The notes under the pieces are model-generated. The model made no database searches. It was not told the DNA's origin and saw only the letters and a list, made by a program, of their open reading frames with translations. Source: Clostridiaceae bacterium (GTDB lineage Bacteria; Bacillota; Clostridia; Oscillospirales; Acutalibacteraceae). Taken from it: a stretch of DNA of 15,998 bases. Location of the stretch: contig JAEDIL010000036.1 of NCBI GenBank assembly GCA_016292455.1, positions 1-15,998 of the forward strand, in the 5' to 3' direction. Position 1 is the first letter of the stretch. The number at the start of each line of letters is the position of its first letter. The translations under genes and the position numbers were made by a program. Positions 1-5,191 of the stretch are shown one piece after another.

Positions 1-50
1 GCAAGTAAGATGTGCATCAAAGCGTATGCTGTGATTTATTCAGAGGTTCC
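1..50. repeat. Left terminal inverted repeat (insertion-element end)
   Basis: These 50 bases are an exact reverse complement of the last 50 bases of the window, and the identity stops abruptly at base 50/51. The inner edge reads TTCAGAGGTTCC. The four bases just inside are TTAG, and the same TTAG precedes the right copy. TTAG fits the YTAR target preference known for IS5-family elements, so I infer that the window begins inside the end of an insertion sequence or MITE. The element's interior and family cannot be seen. An alternative is a shared assembly repeat at contig ends. Confidence 0.75.
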
Positions 51-152
51 TTAGTTTTCGTCACCGAGACCGCGGAGCTTCTTAACGAGTTCTTCAATCA
101 TAGCTCTGAAATTTGCGATGAAGTCAATAAGAGTCTGTACAAACTGATCCAT
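51..152 (-). CDS. 33-residue amphipathic micropeptide, unknown function
   Basis: I do not recognise this protein. The frame starts at ATG 152-150 and ends in TAA 53-51. It has an AGAAGGA-type ribosome site (161-167) about 8 nt upstream and a good sigma-70 promoter at 198-226, so it is very likely expressed. The peptide begins MDQFVQTLIDF and ends EELVKKLRGLGDEN. It has no Cys and no signal peptide, and reads as one amphipathic helix followed by an acidic tail, net charge about -2. The ending 'L-V-K-K-L-x-x-L-G-(D/E)' closely matches that of the 35-residue peptide at 2120-2227, so I infer a small family. The stop codon lies directly against the end repeat, and no terminator is visible inside the window. 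Possible roles (membrane-active peptide, protein-binding helix, toxin-like peptide) cannot be separated from sequence alone. Confidence 0.7.
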   Translation of the reverse strand: MDQFVQTLIDFIANFRAMIEELVKKLRGLGDEN

Positions 153-197
153 TATAAAAGTCCTTCTTTCATAAAATATTGGGTAATTGCTATGTTG

Positions 198-226
198 ATT
201 ATATCATACGTAAATCACAATTTCAA
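198..226 (-). promoter_or_regulatory. Sigma-70 promoter of the 33-residue micropeptide
   Basis: Read on the minus strand, the -35 is TTGAAA (226-221) and the -10 is a perfect TATAAT (203-198), with 17 nt between them. Transcription should start near 191, giving a leader of about 40 nt before the ATG at 152. Confidence 0.75.
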
Positions 227-319
227 GAGCTTTTTATAAAGATTAAAATTTTCTGTGAACATTATTTTCAAGTTTATTATAATTTTTTTATTTTGTAACT
301 GTGTGTACACAAAGAAGCC

Positions 320-411
320 GCCGGAAGAAGCAGCAATTCTCCGCTGAGTTTTCAGAGAATCTGCTTCGCCCGGCGCATTGCTTCCTGTGCCCCTAAACGG
401 TTCACGGGGGC
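320..411 (-). terminator. Hairpins after the M23 gene, probable terminator region
   Basis: Two inverted repeats lie just past the M23 stop on the minus strand. The nearer pairs GCCCC with GGGGC (389-393/407-411). The larger (320-374) pairs CCGGC, CTGCTTC and GAGAAT with ATTCTC, GAAGCAG and GCCGG, about 18 bp with two small internal loops. No clean U-tract follows (the minus strand continues GGCTTCTTTGTG), so efficiency is uncertain. The rest of 227-415 is AT-rich and I see no gene in it. Confidence 0.5.
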
Positions 412-415
412 GCGC

Positions 416-1177
416 TTATTGTGTCATTCCGAGGGCGGCAAGCGGGTCGCTGACCTTTGAGTCTTTGAGAACTTCAAAATGAAGGTGCGGTTCGTCCTCG
501 CGCTCTGCCGGAATTGAGCTCAGCACGCCGATTTTCTGGCCTGCCTTCACTTCGTCATTGATGCTGACTGCGTTTTCCTGACTCAGTCCGATATATCGCG
601 CCGTAAAATCGCCGTGGTCAATTTCAACCACATAGCCCCACATGGTGTCAACAAGAACCCGCGTGACAACTCCGTTTCCGACGGAAAAGACATCTTCACC
701 CTCGTCGCCTTCAAAGTCAACGCCGTTGTGCGTCCGGTAATCACCCATGGTTTTGCTTTCAACCGGCGTTTCCGGTGAGAATGCCTTTTGAATATCTCCG
801 TCAATCGGTGCGCAATAAGAGGAATTGATGATCTGAGCGGCTGCTTCGGTGGAGGGCGCTTCGGTAATTGTTGTTTTTTCGGTCTGCTTTTCCCTTGTTG
901 TTTCTTCGCCGTGTTCTTCGCTGATTTCTTCGGTTGCTTCCTCTTCGGGTGTAAAAACGCGGGTGTCAGGTTCGTCTTCAACAGGAGTTTCCACGTCGCC
1001 CGTCAAGAGGGAAAGGTTTTCGTCAGCTATGCTTGAAAGCTCGCGCCTGACCTTTCCGGAGGTCGTTCTGACCGCCACTGCTGCAACGATTACGGCGACA
1101 AGACCGAGTGCAACAGTAACGTAAAATGCTTTTTTTGAAGAGAGAAAAGAGCCAGCAAAATTATTGTTGTTTTTCAT
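416..1177 (-). CDS. Membrane-anchored M23 (LytM) peptidase-family protein, SpoIIQ-like
   Basis: The protein has 253 residues from the ATG at 1177. The frame is open up to a GTG at 1267, but neither start has a strong ribosome site; I prefer the ATG because the transmembrane segment (about 17-37) then follows a short cytoplasmic tail. A long Glu/Thr-rich linker (about 60-115) leads to an M23 domain (about 122-250). Zinc-ligand motifs are present: H150-x3-D154 and H231-L-H233. The 'YxHLS' motif that normally supplies a catalytic His is YIGLS here (194-199 area), so that His is missing. A single N-terminal anchor with a partly degenerate LytM domain is typical of SpoIIQ, the forespore half of the SpoIIQ-SpoIIIAH channel. 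The presence of spoIIR in this window and a possible sigma-F/G promoter agree. Alternatives are another cell-wall M23 or a NlpD/EnvC-type protein. Confidence 0.8.
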   Translation of the reverse strand: MKNNNNFAGSFLSSKKAFYVTVALGLVAVIVAAVAVRTTSGKVRRELSSIADENLSLLTGDVETPVEDEPDTRVFTPEEEATEEISEEHGEETTREKQTEKTTITEAPSTEAAAQIINSSYCAPIDGDIQKAFSPETPVESKTMGDYRTHNGVDFEGDEGEDVFSVGNGVVTRVLVDTMWGYVVEIDHGDFTARYIGLSQENAVSINDEVKAGQKIGVLSSIPAEREDEPHLHFEVLKDSKVSDPLAALGMTQ

Positions 1178-1232
1178 TTTTATGACCGCCGTTTCAAAAA
1201 AATTCCGGCCGCTTTTGGCGGCTGTGCAAAAA

Positions 1233-1262
1233 TATTCTGCTTCCGTATGCTTGCTTTTATAC
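1233..1262 (-). promoter_or_regulatory. Possible sigma-F/sigma-G-type promoter of the M23 gene
   Basis: On the minus strand there is GTATA (1262-1258), which matches the -35 core GYWTA of forespore sigma factors. After 18 nt follows CAGAATA (1239-1233), close to the CATNNTA-type -10. A start near 1226 would give a leader of about 50 nt to the ATG at 1177. These motifs are short and degenerate, so this is suggestive only. Confidence 0.3.
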
Positions 1263-1267
1263 TTCAC

Positions 1268-1288
1268 AGCTGTAAAAACAGCTTTTTT
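1268..1288 (+). terminator. Short hairpin with U-tract between divergent genes
   Basis: AGCTGT (1268-1273), loop AAAA, ACAGCT (1278-1283), then a run of T to 1288. It has the form of a plus-strand intrinsic terminator with a 6-bp stem. No plus-strand gene precedes it, so it could stop antisense transcription through the M23 gene or insulate lexA. It could also be chance in AT-rich DNA. Confidence 0.4.
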
Positions 1289-1309
1289 GAAAAAATTTTA
1301 TTGAAAAAC

Positions 1310-1323
1310 CAAACAAATGTTTG
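1310..1323. promoter_or_regulatory. LexA/SOS box upstream of lexA
   Basis: CAAACAAATGTTTG is a 5-4-5 inverted repeat. It fits the Gram-positive LexA box CGAAC-RNRY-GTTYG-like pattern except for A in place of G at the second base and the outer base pair. It overlaps the -35 of the lexA promoter, which is the expected place for autorepression. Confidence 0.65.
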
Positions 1324-1349
1324 CATTTTTCAAAACAATGTGTTATACT
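1321..1349 (+). promoter_or_regulatory. lexA promoter
   Basis: TTGCAT (1321-1326), 17 nt, TATACT (1344-1349). The -10 is good and the -35 weak. The SOS box covers the first bases of the -35. The leader to the ATG at 1404 is about 48 nt. Confidence 0.55.
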
Positions 1350-1403
1350 TTGTCCGGACGATCATTTGTTCACTTGTAACAGAATTTTGAAAGAGGTGCG
1401 ACT

Positions 1404-1994
1404 ATGAAACCGTTAAGCGAAAATCAGTATCACATCCTGGAGTATCTCAAAGAGCGTGCCGGAGACGGCGTGCCTCCCTCAGTCAGGGAAATCTGTCAGG
1501 CTGTGGGTCTTCGTTCAACGTCTTCGGTTCAGGCCAACCTTGACGCTCTTGAAGAAAAGGGCTATATTGTCCGCGACCCGATGCTCAAACGCTCAATCAG
1601 AATCGTCGGACAGGCGGAAAACGTTCATCATGTTCCGCTTCTCGGTGTTGTCACCGCCGGTACACCGATTCTTGCCGTTGAGCAGATTGAATGTTACCTG
1701 CCGTATTCGGGCTATGTTTCAAAAGACAAACCGCTTTTTGCGCTTCATGTCCGCGGCGAAAGTATGCTGAATGCGGGGATTTTTGACGGAGACATAATCT
1801 TTGCCGAGCAGACGCCGGTTGCGAACAACGGCGACATTGTTGTTGCCCTCATTGAGGACGAAGCTACCGTCAAGACTTTCTATAAGGAAAACGGCCATTT
1901 CCGTCTGCAACCGGAAAATGAGCTTTATGACCCGATTATTGTTGACGAGGTTGCGATTCTGGGAAGAGTCGTTGCTCTTATGAGATATTACTGA
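1404..1994 (+). CDS. lexA: LexA SOS repressor / self-cleaving S24 peptidase
   Basis: This 196-residue protein is of normal LexA length. An N-terminal winged helix-turn-helix (about 1-65, with PPSVREI and LRSTSSVQANLDALEEKGYI-type sequence) binds SOS boxes. The C-terminal S24 domain holds the cleavage site A85-G86 in VTAGTP, the nucleophile S120 in GESM, and the general base K157 in EATVKTF. All residues needed for RecA-stimulated self-cleavage are present. The start follows AGAGGTG with about 6 nt spacing. It represses DNA-damage genes and probably itself through the box at 1310-1323. No clear terminator follows, so some transcripts may run on to the terminator at 2256-2291, through the micropeptide gene at 2120. 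Confidence 0.97.
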   Translation: MKPLSENQYHILEYLKERAGDGVPPSVREICQAVGLRSTSSVQANLDALEEKGYIVRDPMLKRSIRIVGQAENVHHVPLLGVVTAGTPILAVEQIECYLPYSGYVSKDKPLFALHVRGESMLNAGIFDGDIIFAEQTPVANNGDIVVALIEDEATVKTFYKENGHFRLQPENELYDPIIVDEVAILGRVVALMRYY

Positions 1995-2043
1995 GCCGTT
2001 TTTCCGATTTGTTCTGACGCCTGCTGTATTTTATAATATTATG

Positions 2044-2072
2044 TTGACATTATCTGTAAAACATTATATAAT
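2044..2072 (+). promoter_or_regulatory. Perfect-consensus sigma-70 promoter of the 35-residue micropeptide
   Basis: TTGACA (2044-2049), exactly 17 nt, TATAAT (2067-2072). All twelve hexamer bases match consensus, which suggests strong constitutive transcription. The start should be near 2079, leaving a leader of about 41 nt. Confidence 0.9.
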
Positions 2073-2119
2073 TTACCCATGAAGCAAAGCACTGATATCA
2101 TATATTGGAGGAATGAACT

Positions 2120-2227
2120 ATGGAATTTTCAATCATGATGTTCTGGGAGGACATTACATACCTTCTTCAGAAGCTTGCAAAGCTTTTCAAAAAGCTTTTA
2201 AATCTTGGCGGCGAAGACGCTGAATAA
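2120..2227 (+). CDS. 35-residue amphipathic micropeptide, unknown function
   Basis: I do not recognise the product. The ATG at 2120 follows GGAGGA (2107-2112) by 7 nt and the frame ends in TAA at 2225-2227. It is enclosed by a perfect promoter and a strong terminator, so it is a complete one-gene unit. The peptide starts MEFSIMMFWEDITYLL and ends KLFKKLLNLGGEDAE. The first part is hydrophobic/aromatic, the middle has Lys spaced as in an amphipathic helix, and the end is Gly-Gly with an acidic tail, net charge about -2. It shares length, charge pattern and the 'L-(F/V)-K-K-L-x-x-L-G-(G)-(D/E)' ending with the peptide at 51-152. It has no Cys or double-Gly leader cleavage context that would point to a known bacteriocin class, though a leaderless membrane-active peptide remains possible. 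Confidence 0.8.
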   Translation: MEFSIMMFWEDITYLLQKLAKLFKKLLNLGGEDAE

Positions 2228-2255
2228 GTCTTTCAGAAACAATTTTAACCGATGG

Positions 2256-2291
2256 CAGGGCTGTTCTGTTTTCAGAACGGTCCTGTTTTTT
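2256..2291 (+). terminator. Strong Rho-independent terminator of the 35-residue micropeptide
   Basis: A 13-bp stem (2256-2268 with 2273-2285) containing two G-U pairs, a TTTT loop and a TTTTTT tract to 2291. It lies 28 nt after the stop codon. Confidence 0.92.
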
Positions 2292-2385
2292 CTTTGAAAA
2301 GCATCGAACCGCCGCTTTTGCGACGGTTCAATTTGAGTCAAGGAGGAAAAGTTAAAGAGGAAAGAACAATGCCAAAGGATTTTTG

Positions 2386-2544
2386 TCAGCAACCGCAGCC
2401 GCAGTTGTTGTTTGTGAAGTTGCTTTCGCAGCCGCAGGTGCAGCAGTTCGTGGGAGCGCCGCAGTTGTTGCCGAATACGCAGGAGATGATCAAAAGAAGA
2501 ATGATCCATGAGCAGCTGTTGCCACCAAACAGGTTGTTACACAT
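2386..2544 (-). CDS. Small Cys/Asn/Gly-rich membrane microprotein
   Basis: 52 residues from the ATG at 2544. The frame is open further upstream, but AAGGAGGT lies 8 nt before this ATG, which decides the start. The N-terminus MCNNLFGGNSCSW is followed by a hydrophobic segment (about 13-24), then a tail of Cys, Asn, Thr and Gly ending in NNNCGCGC; there are eleven Cys in all. Similar very short proteins with one hydrophobic stretch and a C/G/N-rich tail are common in Clostridia, usually as hypothetical proteins, and in shape recall YjcZ-type spore proteins. Function is unknown; a metal- or disulfide-linked surface or spore-layer protein is a guess. The transcript carries a hairpin leader (2565-2601). 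Confidence 0.75.
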   Translation of the reverse strand: MCNNLFGGNSCSWIILLLIISCVFGNNCGAPTNCCTCGCESNFTNNNCGCGC

Positions 2545-2564
2545 ATAGTCTGACCTCCTTTCAG

Positions 2565-2601
2565 AGGACTTGCGGAAAAGCGTTTTGCTTTCCGCTGTCC
2601 T
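2565..2601 (-). promoter_or_regulatory. Hairpin leader of the Cys-rich microprotein gene
   Basis: AGGAC and GCGGAAAAGC pair with GCTTTCCGC and GTCCT, giving about 14 bp with a 2x2 internal loop and one bulged A. The hairpin ends about 10 nt before the ribosome site AAGGAGGT on the minus strand. A TATAAT (2619-2614) lies just upstream, but the -35 is poor (GGAACA at 17 nt). The hairpin may stabilise the mRNA or control translation. Confidence 0.5.
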
Positions 2602-2978
2602 GCTTTCATCATCATTATACGTTTTGCTCTGCAATGTGTTCCTCCGATTCGGTTCATAGTTCATTCAGATTCTGAACGGGGAGTATTTCTGTCGCTCTCT
2701 TTGTGGAATAAGCGCTGAAAGAGGGGAGCAAAATAAAACAGAAAATTTTTAAAGAGGGCGCGGAGAAATGAAAAAAAACAGCCTGCATTTTGAAAAAGAA
2801 AGCCTTTCCGGAACCGAGTTCTGTCTGGAATTTTCTGACTTTGGCGTTCAAAGGTCAAAGTCAACGGAGCATTCCGACCGCTTATTAGCGGCAGATAAAA
2901 AAATTTTAAAAAATCAAAAAAATGAGAAAAACAAAGAAAACAAGAGCTAATCGCTAAAATTAAGGAAAATTACTTTGT
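2602..2978. other. Intergenic region upstream of ctsR, one doubtful ORF
   Basis: I see no confident gene here. A plus-strand frame at 2768-2950 could encode 60 residues (MKKNSLHFEKES...NKENKS). It has a GGAG 4 nt before its ATG but no recognisable family, no clear promoter, and a Lys/Asn-rich low-complexity end. CtsR-like half-sites lie within it (GGTCAAA at 2853-2859, and TGACTTTG/CAAAGGTCA as an imperfect inverted repeat at 2836-2857). A short palindrome TTCAGATTCTGAA lies at 2665-2677. It may be a degraded gene or simple leader DNA. Confidence 0.4.
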
Positions 2979-2995
2979 TTTGACCTTTTTTGACC
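2979..2995 (-). promoter_or_regulatory. CtsR operator 1
   Basis: On the minus strand this is GGTCAAA-AAA-GGTCAAA, an exact match to the known CtsR tandem heptad (A/G)GTCAAA-N3-(A/G)GTCAAA. It lies immediately upstream of the -35 region of the ctsR promoter. Confidence 0.93.
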
Positions 2996-2996
2996 T

Positions 2997-3024
2997 TTGC
3001 GGAAAGGTCAAAAATGCATATAAT
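2997..3024 (+). promoter_or_regulatory. Promoter of the ctsR operon
   Basis: TATAAT at 3019-3024 is a perfect -10. The best -35 is TTGCGG (2997-3002) with 16 nt spacing, matching only in TTG. The promoter is boxed in by CtsR sites on both sides, including an 8-bp inverted repeat TGACCTTT-GCGG-AAAGGTCA (2991-3010). Confidence 0.7.
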
Positions 3025-3035
3025 ATACAACAGAA

Positions 3036-3052
3036 AGTCAAAGATAGTCAAA
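3036..3052 (+). promoter_or_regulatory. CtsR operator 2
   Basis: AGTCAAA-GAT-AGTCAAA is an exact tandem heptad on the plus strand, just downstream of the expected transcription start. A further overlapping AGTCAAA follows at 3052-3058, and a lone GGTCAAA lies at 3006-3012. Confidence 0.92.
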
Positions 3053-3078
3053 GTCAAAACAAAGGAGGCGTTCATCAA

Positions 3079-3531
3079 ATGAACCTTTCAAATGCCATTG
3101 CCCGCGTGATTTCCGAAATGCTTGACGAAAAGGACGAAATTGAGATTCAGCGCAACACATTGGCTCAGACGCTCGGCTGCGTGCCCAGCCAGATAAATTA
3201 CGTAATCTCTTCACGTTTTACGCCGGAGCGCGGATACATTGTTGAAAGCAAAAGAGGCGGCGGCGGATTTATAAGGATTGCGCGTGTGCATTATGACGGC
3301 AACACTCTGCTGATGCATGTTGTCGGGGCTGTCGGACAGTCCGTTGATGAAGCCACTTGCAGAAATCACCTGATAAACCTTGTTTACCGCGAGCTGCTTT
3401 CGGAGCGTGACGCCAAGCTGATTCTTTCCGCTGTAAGCGATTCCGCTCTGAGAGCTGTTGAAGGAGAAAACAGGGACAGAGTCAGGGCGTCAATTTTCAA
3501 ACAGCTTTTGCTTACAGTAATCAATCTATAA
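3079..3531 (+). CDS. ctsR: CtsR, class III heat-shock repressor
   Basis: A 150-residue protein starting at the ATG at 3079, which follows AAAGGAGG (3061-3068). The longer open frame upstream overlaps the operator and is not used. CtsR is a dimeric winged helix-turn-helix repressor of clp genes. The N-terminal half carries the HTH (about 22-45, QRNTLAQTLGCVPSQINYV) and the Gly-rich wing ESKRGGGGFIRI (about 56-67); its Arg is the type of residue that McsB phosphorylates to release DNA. The C-terminal four-helix part (about 90-150) mediates dimerisation and ClpC-dependent turnover. It is the first gene of the operon and its own promoter carries two operators. Confidence 0.97.
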   Translation: MNLSNAIARVISEMLDEKDEIEIQRNTLAQTLGCVPSQINYVISSRFTPERGYIVESKRGGGGFIRIARVHYDGNTLLMHVVGAVGQSVDEATCRNHLINLVYRELLSERDAKLILSAVSDSALRAVEGENRDRVRASIFKQLLLTVINL

Positions 3532-3560
3532 AATTACAACCACGAACGGAGGAATGTATT

Positions 3561-4097
3561 ATGTTGTGTCAGAACTGTCAGAAAAAAGAAGCTACTACCC
3601 ATATCAAAAGAGTTATAAACGGTGAGGCAACCGAAAGCCACCTTTGCGAAAACTGTGCAAGAGAGCTTGGCTTTGACGGATTTTTCAATGACTTTTCACT
3701 CAGTATCCCCAATATTTTCTCGTCGTTTTTCAAAGACAGCGCCTTTGCCCTCGCCGGGGGAAAAAGCGAGCATTGCGAAAAATGCAACAGCAGCTTTGAT
3801 GATATTATAAGAACCGGAATGGTGGGTTGCGCAGATTGCTATTCACGCTTTTTTGACCGCCTGCTTCCGTCAATTCAGCGTATTCACGGAAGAGCCGGAC
3901 ATGTCGGCAAAACACCGCTTGAATACACAAAGGTTGAAGAAAAGCCGGCAAAGCAGGAGAAAAAAGAGCTTTCAACCGAGGAAAAGATCAAAAAGCTTGA
4001 AGAAGAAATGCAGCGTGCTGTTGAACTTCAAAACTTTGAACAAGCCGCAGCTTTGCGTGATGAGATCAAGGCACTGAGAGCCAAGGAGGATAAATAA
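3561..4097 (+). CDS. mcsA: McsA, zinc-finger activator of McsB
   Basis: 178 residues, start set by GGAGGA 7 nt upstream, 29 nt after ctsR. Four CxxC pairs are visible (C3/C6, C29/C32, C72/C75, C90/C93), which form the metal-binding modules of McsA. A UVR-type coiled coil (about 143-175, with LQNFEQAAALRDEIKAL) closes the protein; the same type of motif is found in ClpC and UvrB. McsA activates the arginine kinase McsB and helps present substrates to ClpC. The ribosome site of mcsB lies inside its last codons, so the two are probably translationally coupled. Confidence 0.95.
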   Translation: MLCQNCQKKEATTHIKRVINGEATESHLCENCARELGFDGFFNDFSLSIPNIFSSFFKDSAFALAGGKSEHCEKCNSSFDDIIRTGMVGCADCYSRFFDRLLPSIQRIHGRAGHVGKTPLEYTKVEEKPAKQEKKELSTEEKIKKLEEEMQRAVELQNFEQAAALRDEIKALRAKEDK

Positions 4098-4098
4098 T

Positions 4099-5103
4099 AT
4101 GAAGTGGTATTCAAACAAGGGAAACGACCTTGACGTTGTGCTCAGCACACGCGTCAGACTTGCGAGGAATCTTGAAGAGTATCCTTTTCCGGCGAGGCTT
4201 GACAGCGAGGGAAAGCAAAAAGTCAATAAGCTGCTGAAAGATATTCTTCTTTCAACGCCCTGTGAAGAAAAGCTTGAATATTTTGATATGAAGTCTTTTT
4301 CAAAGGCTCAGGCCGTTTCTCTTGCGGAAAAGCATCTGATAAGTCCGGAATTTGCCTATGACCCTGAGGACAGAGCGCTCATTCTTTCGGAAAATGAGGA
4401 TATAAGCATCATGCTTTGCGAAGAAGACCACGCAAGAATTCAGGCAATTCTTCCCGGTCTTGCTCCCCGGGAGGCCTATGAAAAGGCGGCGGCTTTTGAC
4501 AGACAGCTTGAAGAAAACGCGAAACTTGCCTTTGACAGCAAGCTGGGCTACCTCACTCAGTGCCCGACCAACCTGGGAACGGGAATGAGGGCTTCCGTTC
4601 TGCTCCACCTTCCGGCTCTCTCCGGAACGGCGGTTTCCCGCCTTGCCACAACTGTTGCAAAGCTCGGAATGACCCTTCGTCCGGCCTTTGGCGATGGCAA
4701 CCGCGCAATGGGTGACATTTTCCAGCTGAGCAATCAGGTCACGCTCGGAATTTCCGAACAGGCTGCACTCCAGAACCTGAATTCAATTGCGTTGCAGATT
4801 GCCGAGCAGGAAAAACAGGCCCGAACTGCACTGCTCAGAGACGACGCCTTTATTGATAAAATCTGGCGCTCATGGGGAATACTGAAAAGTGCCCACATGA
4901 TGAGCTTTGGAGAATTCATTTCGCTTTTCTCGCTTGTCCGTCTCGGTGCGGCTGAGGGAATTCTTGAAATTCCGCTTGAAACGTTGGGCAGACTGCTTAT
5001 TGAAATGCAGCCGGCAACGATTAACGCGGACAGCAACAAAGACATGACGGCGCGCGAGCGCGATGTTTTCAGGGCGCAGACCGTTAAGGCTGCACTTGAA
5101 TAA
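4099..5103 (+). CDS. mcsB: McsB, protein-arginine kinase
   Basis: 334 residues, start one base after the mcsA stop, with AAGGAGGA (4083-4090) as ribosome site. It belongs to the phosphagen-kinase fold: STRVRLARN (16-24) binds ATP phosphates, CEEDHARIQ (107-115) carries the acidic pair that binds substrate arginine, and CPTNLGTGMRASV (155-167) is the nucleotide/active-site loop. The C-terminal RDVFRA (321-326) matches the RDxxRA phosphoarginine-sensing motif. McsB phosphorylates arginines in CtsR and in misfolded proteins, and pArg is the degradation tag read by the ClpC N-domain. The protein is somewhat shorter than Bacillus McsB (about 360), but all key motifs are present. Confidence 0.96.
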   Translation: MKWYSNKGNDLDVVLSTRVRLARNLEEYPFPARLDSEGKQKVNKLLKDILLSTPCEEKLEYFDMKSFSKAQAVSLAEKHLISPEFAYDPEDRALILSENEDISIMLCEEDHARIQAILPGLAPREAYEKAAAFDRQLEENAKLAFDSKLGYLTQCPTNLGTGMRASVLLHLPALSGTAVSRLATTVAKLGMTLRPAFGDGNRAMGDIFQLSNQVTLGISEQAALQNLNSIALQIAEQEKQARTALLRDDAFIDKIWRSWGILKSAHMMSFGEFISLFSLVRLGAAEGILEIPLETLGRLLIEMQPATINADSNKDMTARERDVFRAQTVKAALE

Positions 5104-5191
5104 AAGACCGGAAACGTAAATTACCGAATCGGAACCGGCTGCATACAAAAAAGGTCGCAGCAATGCCCCTTTTGCAAAGGAGTTGAATTTT

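Noticed and set aside
12..239. A 75-codon plus-strand ORF at the left end
   Set aside because: It starts inside the end repeat and covers the micropeptide gene and its promoter in antisense. It has no ribosome site.
2340..2548. An AAGGAGG-like site and a plus-strand ORF (MPKDFCQQPQPQLL...) opposite the Cys-rich microprotein
   Set aside because: The AAGGAGG is over 20 nt from the ATG, the Gln/Pro/Leu composition simply mirrors Cys/Asn codons of the opposite strand, and no promoter follows the strong terminator at 2256-2291.
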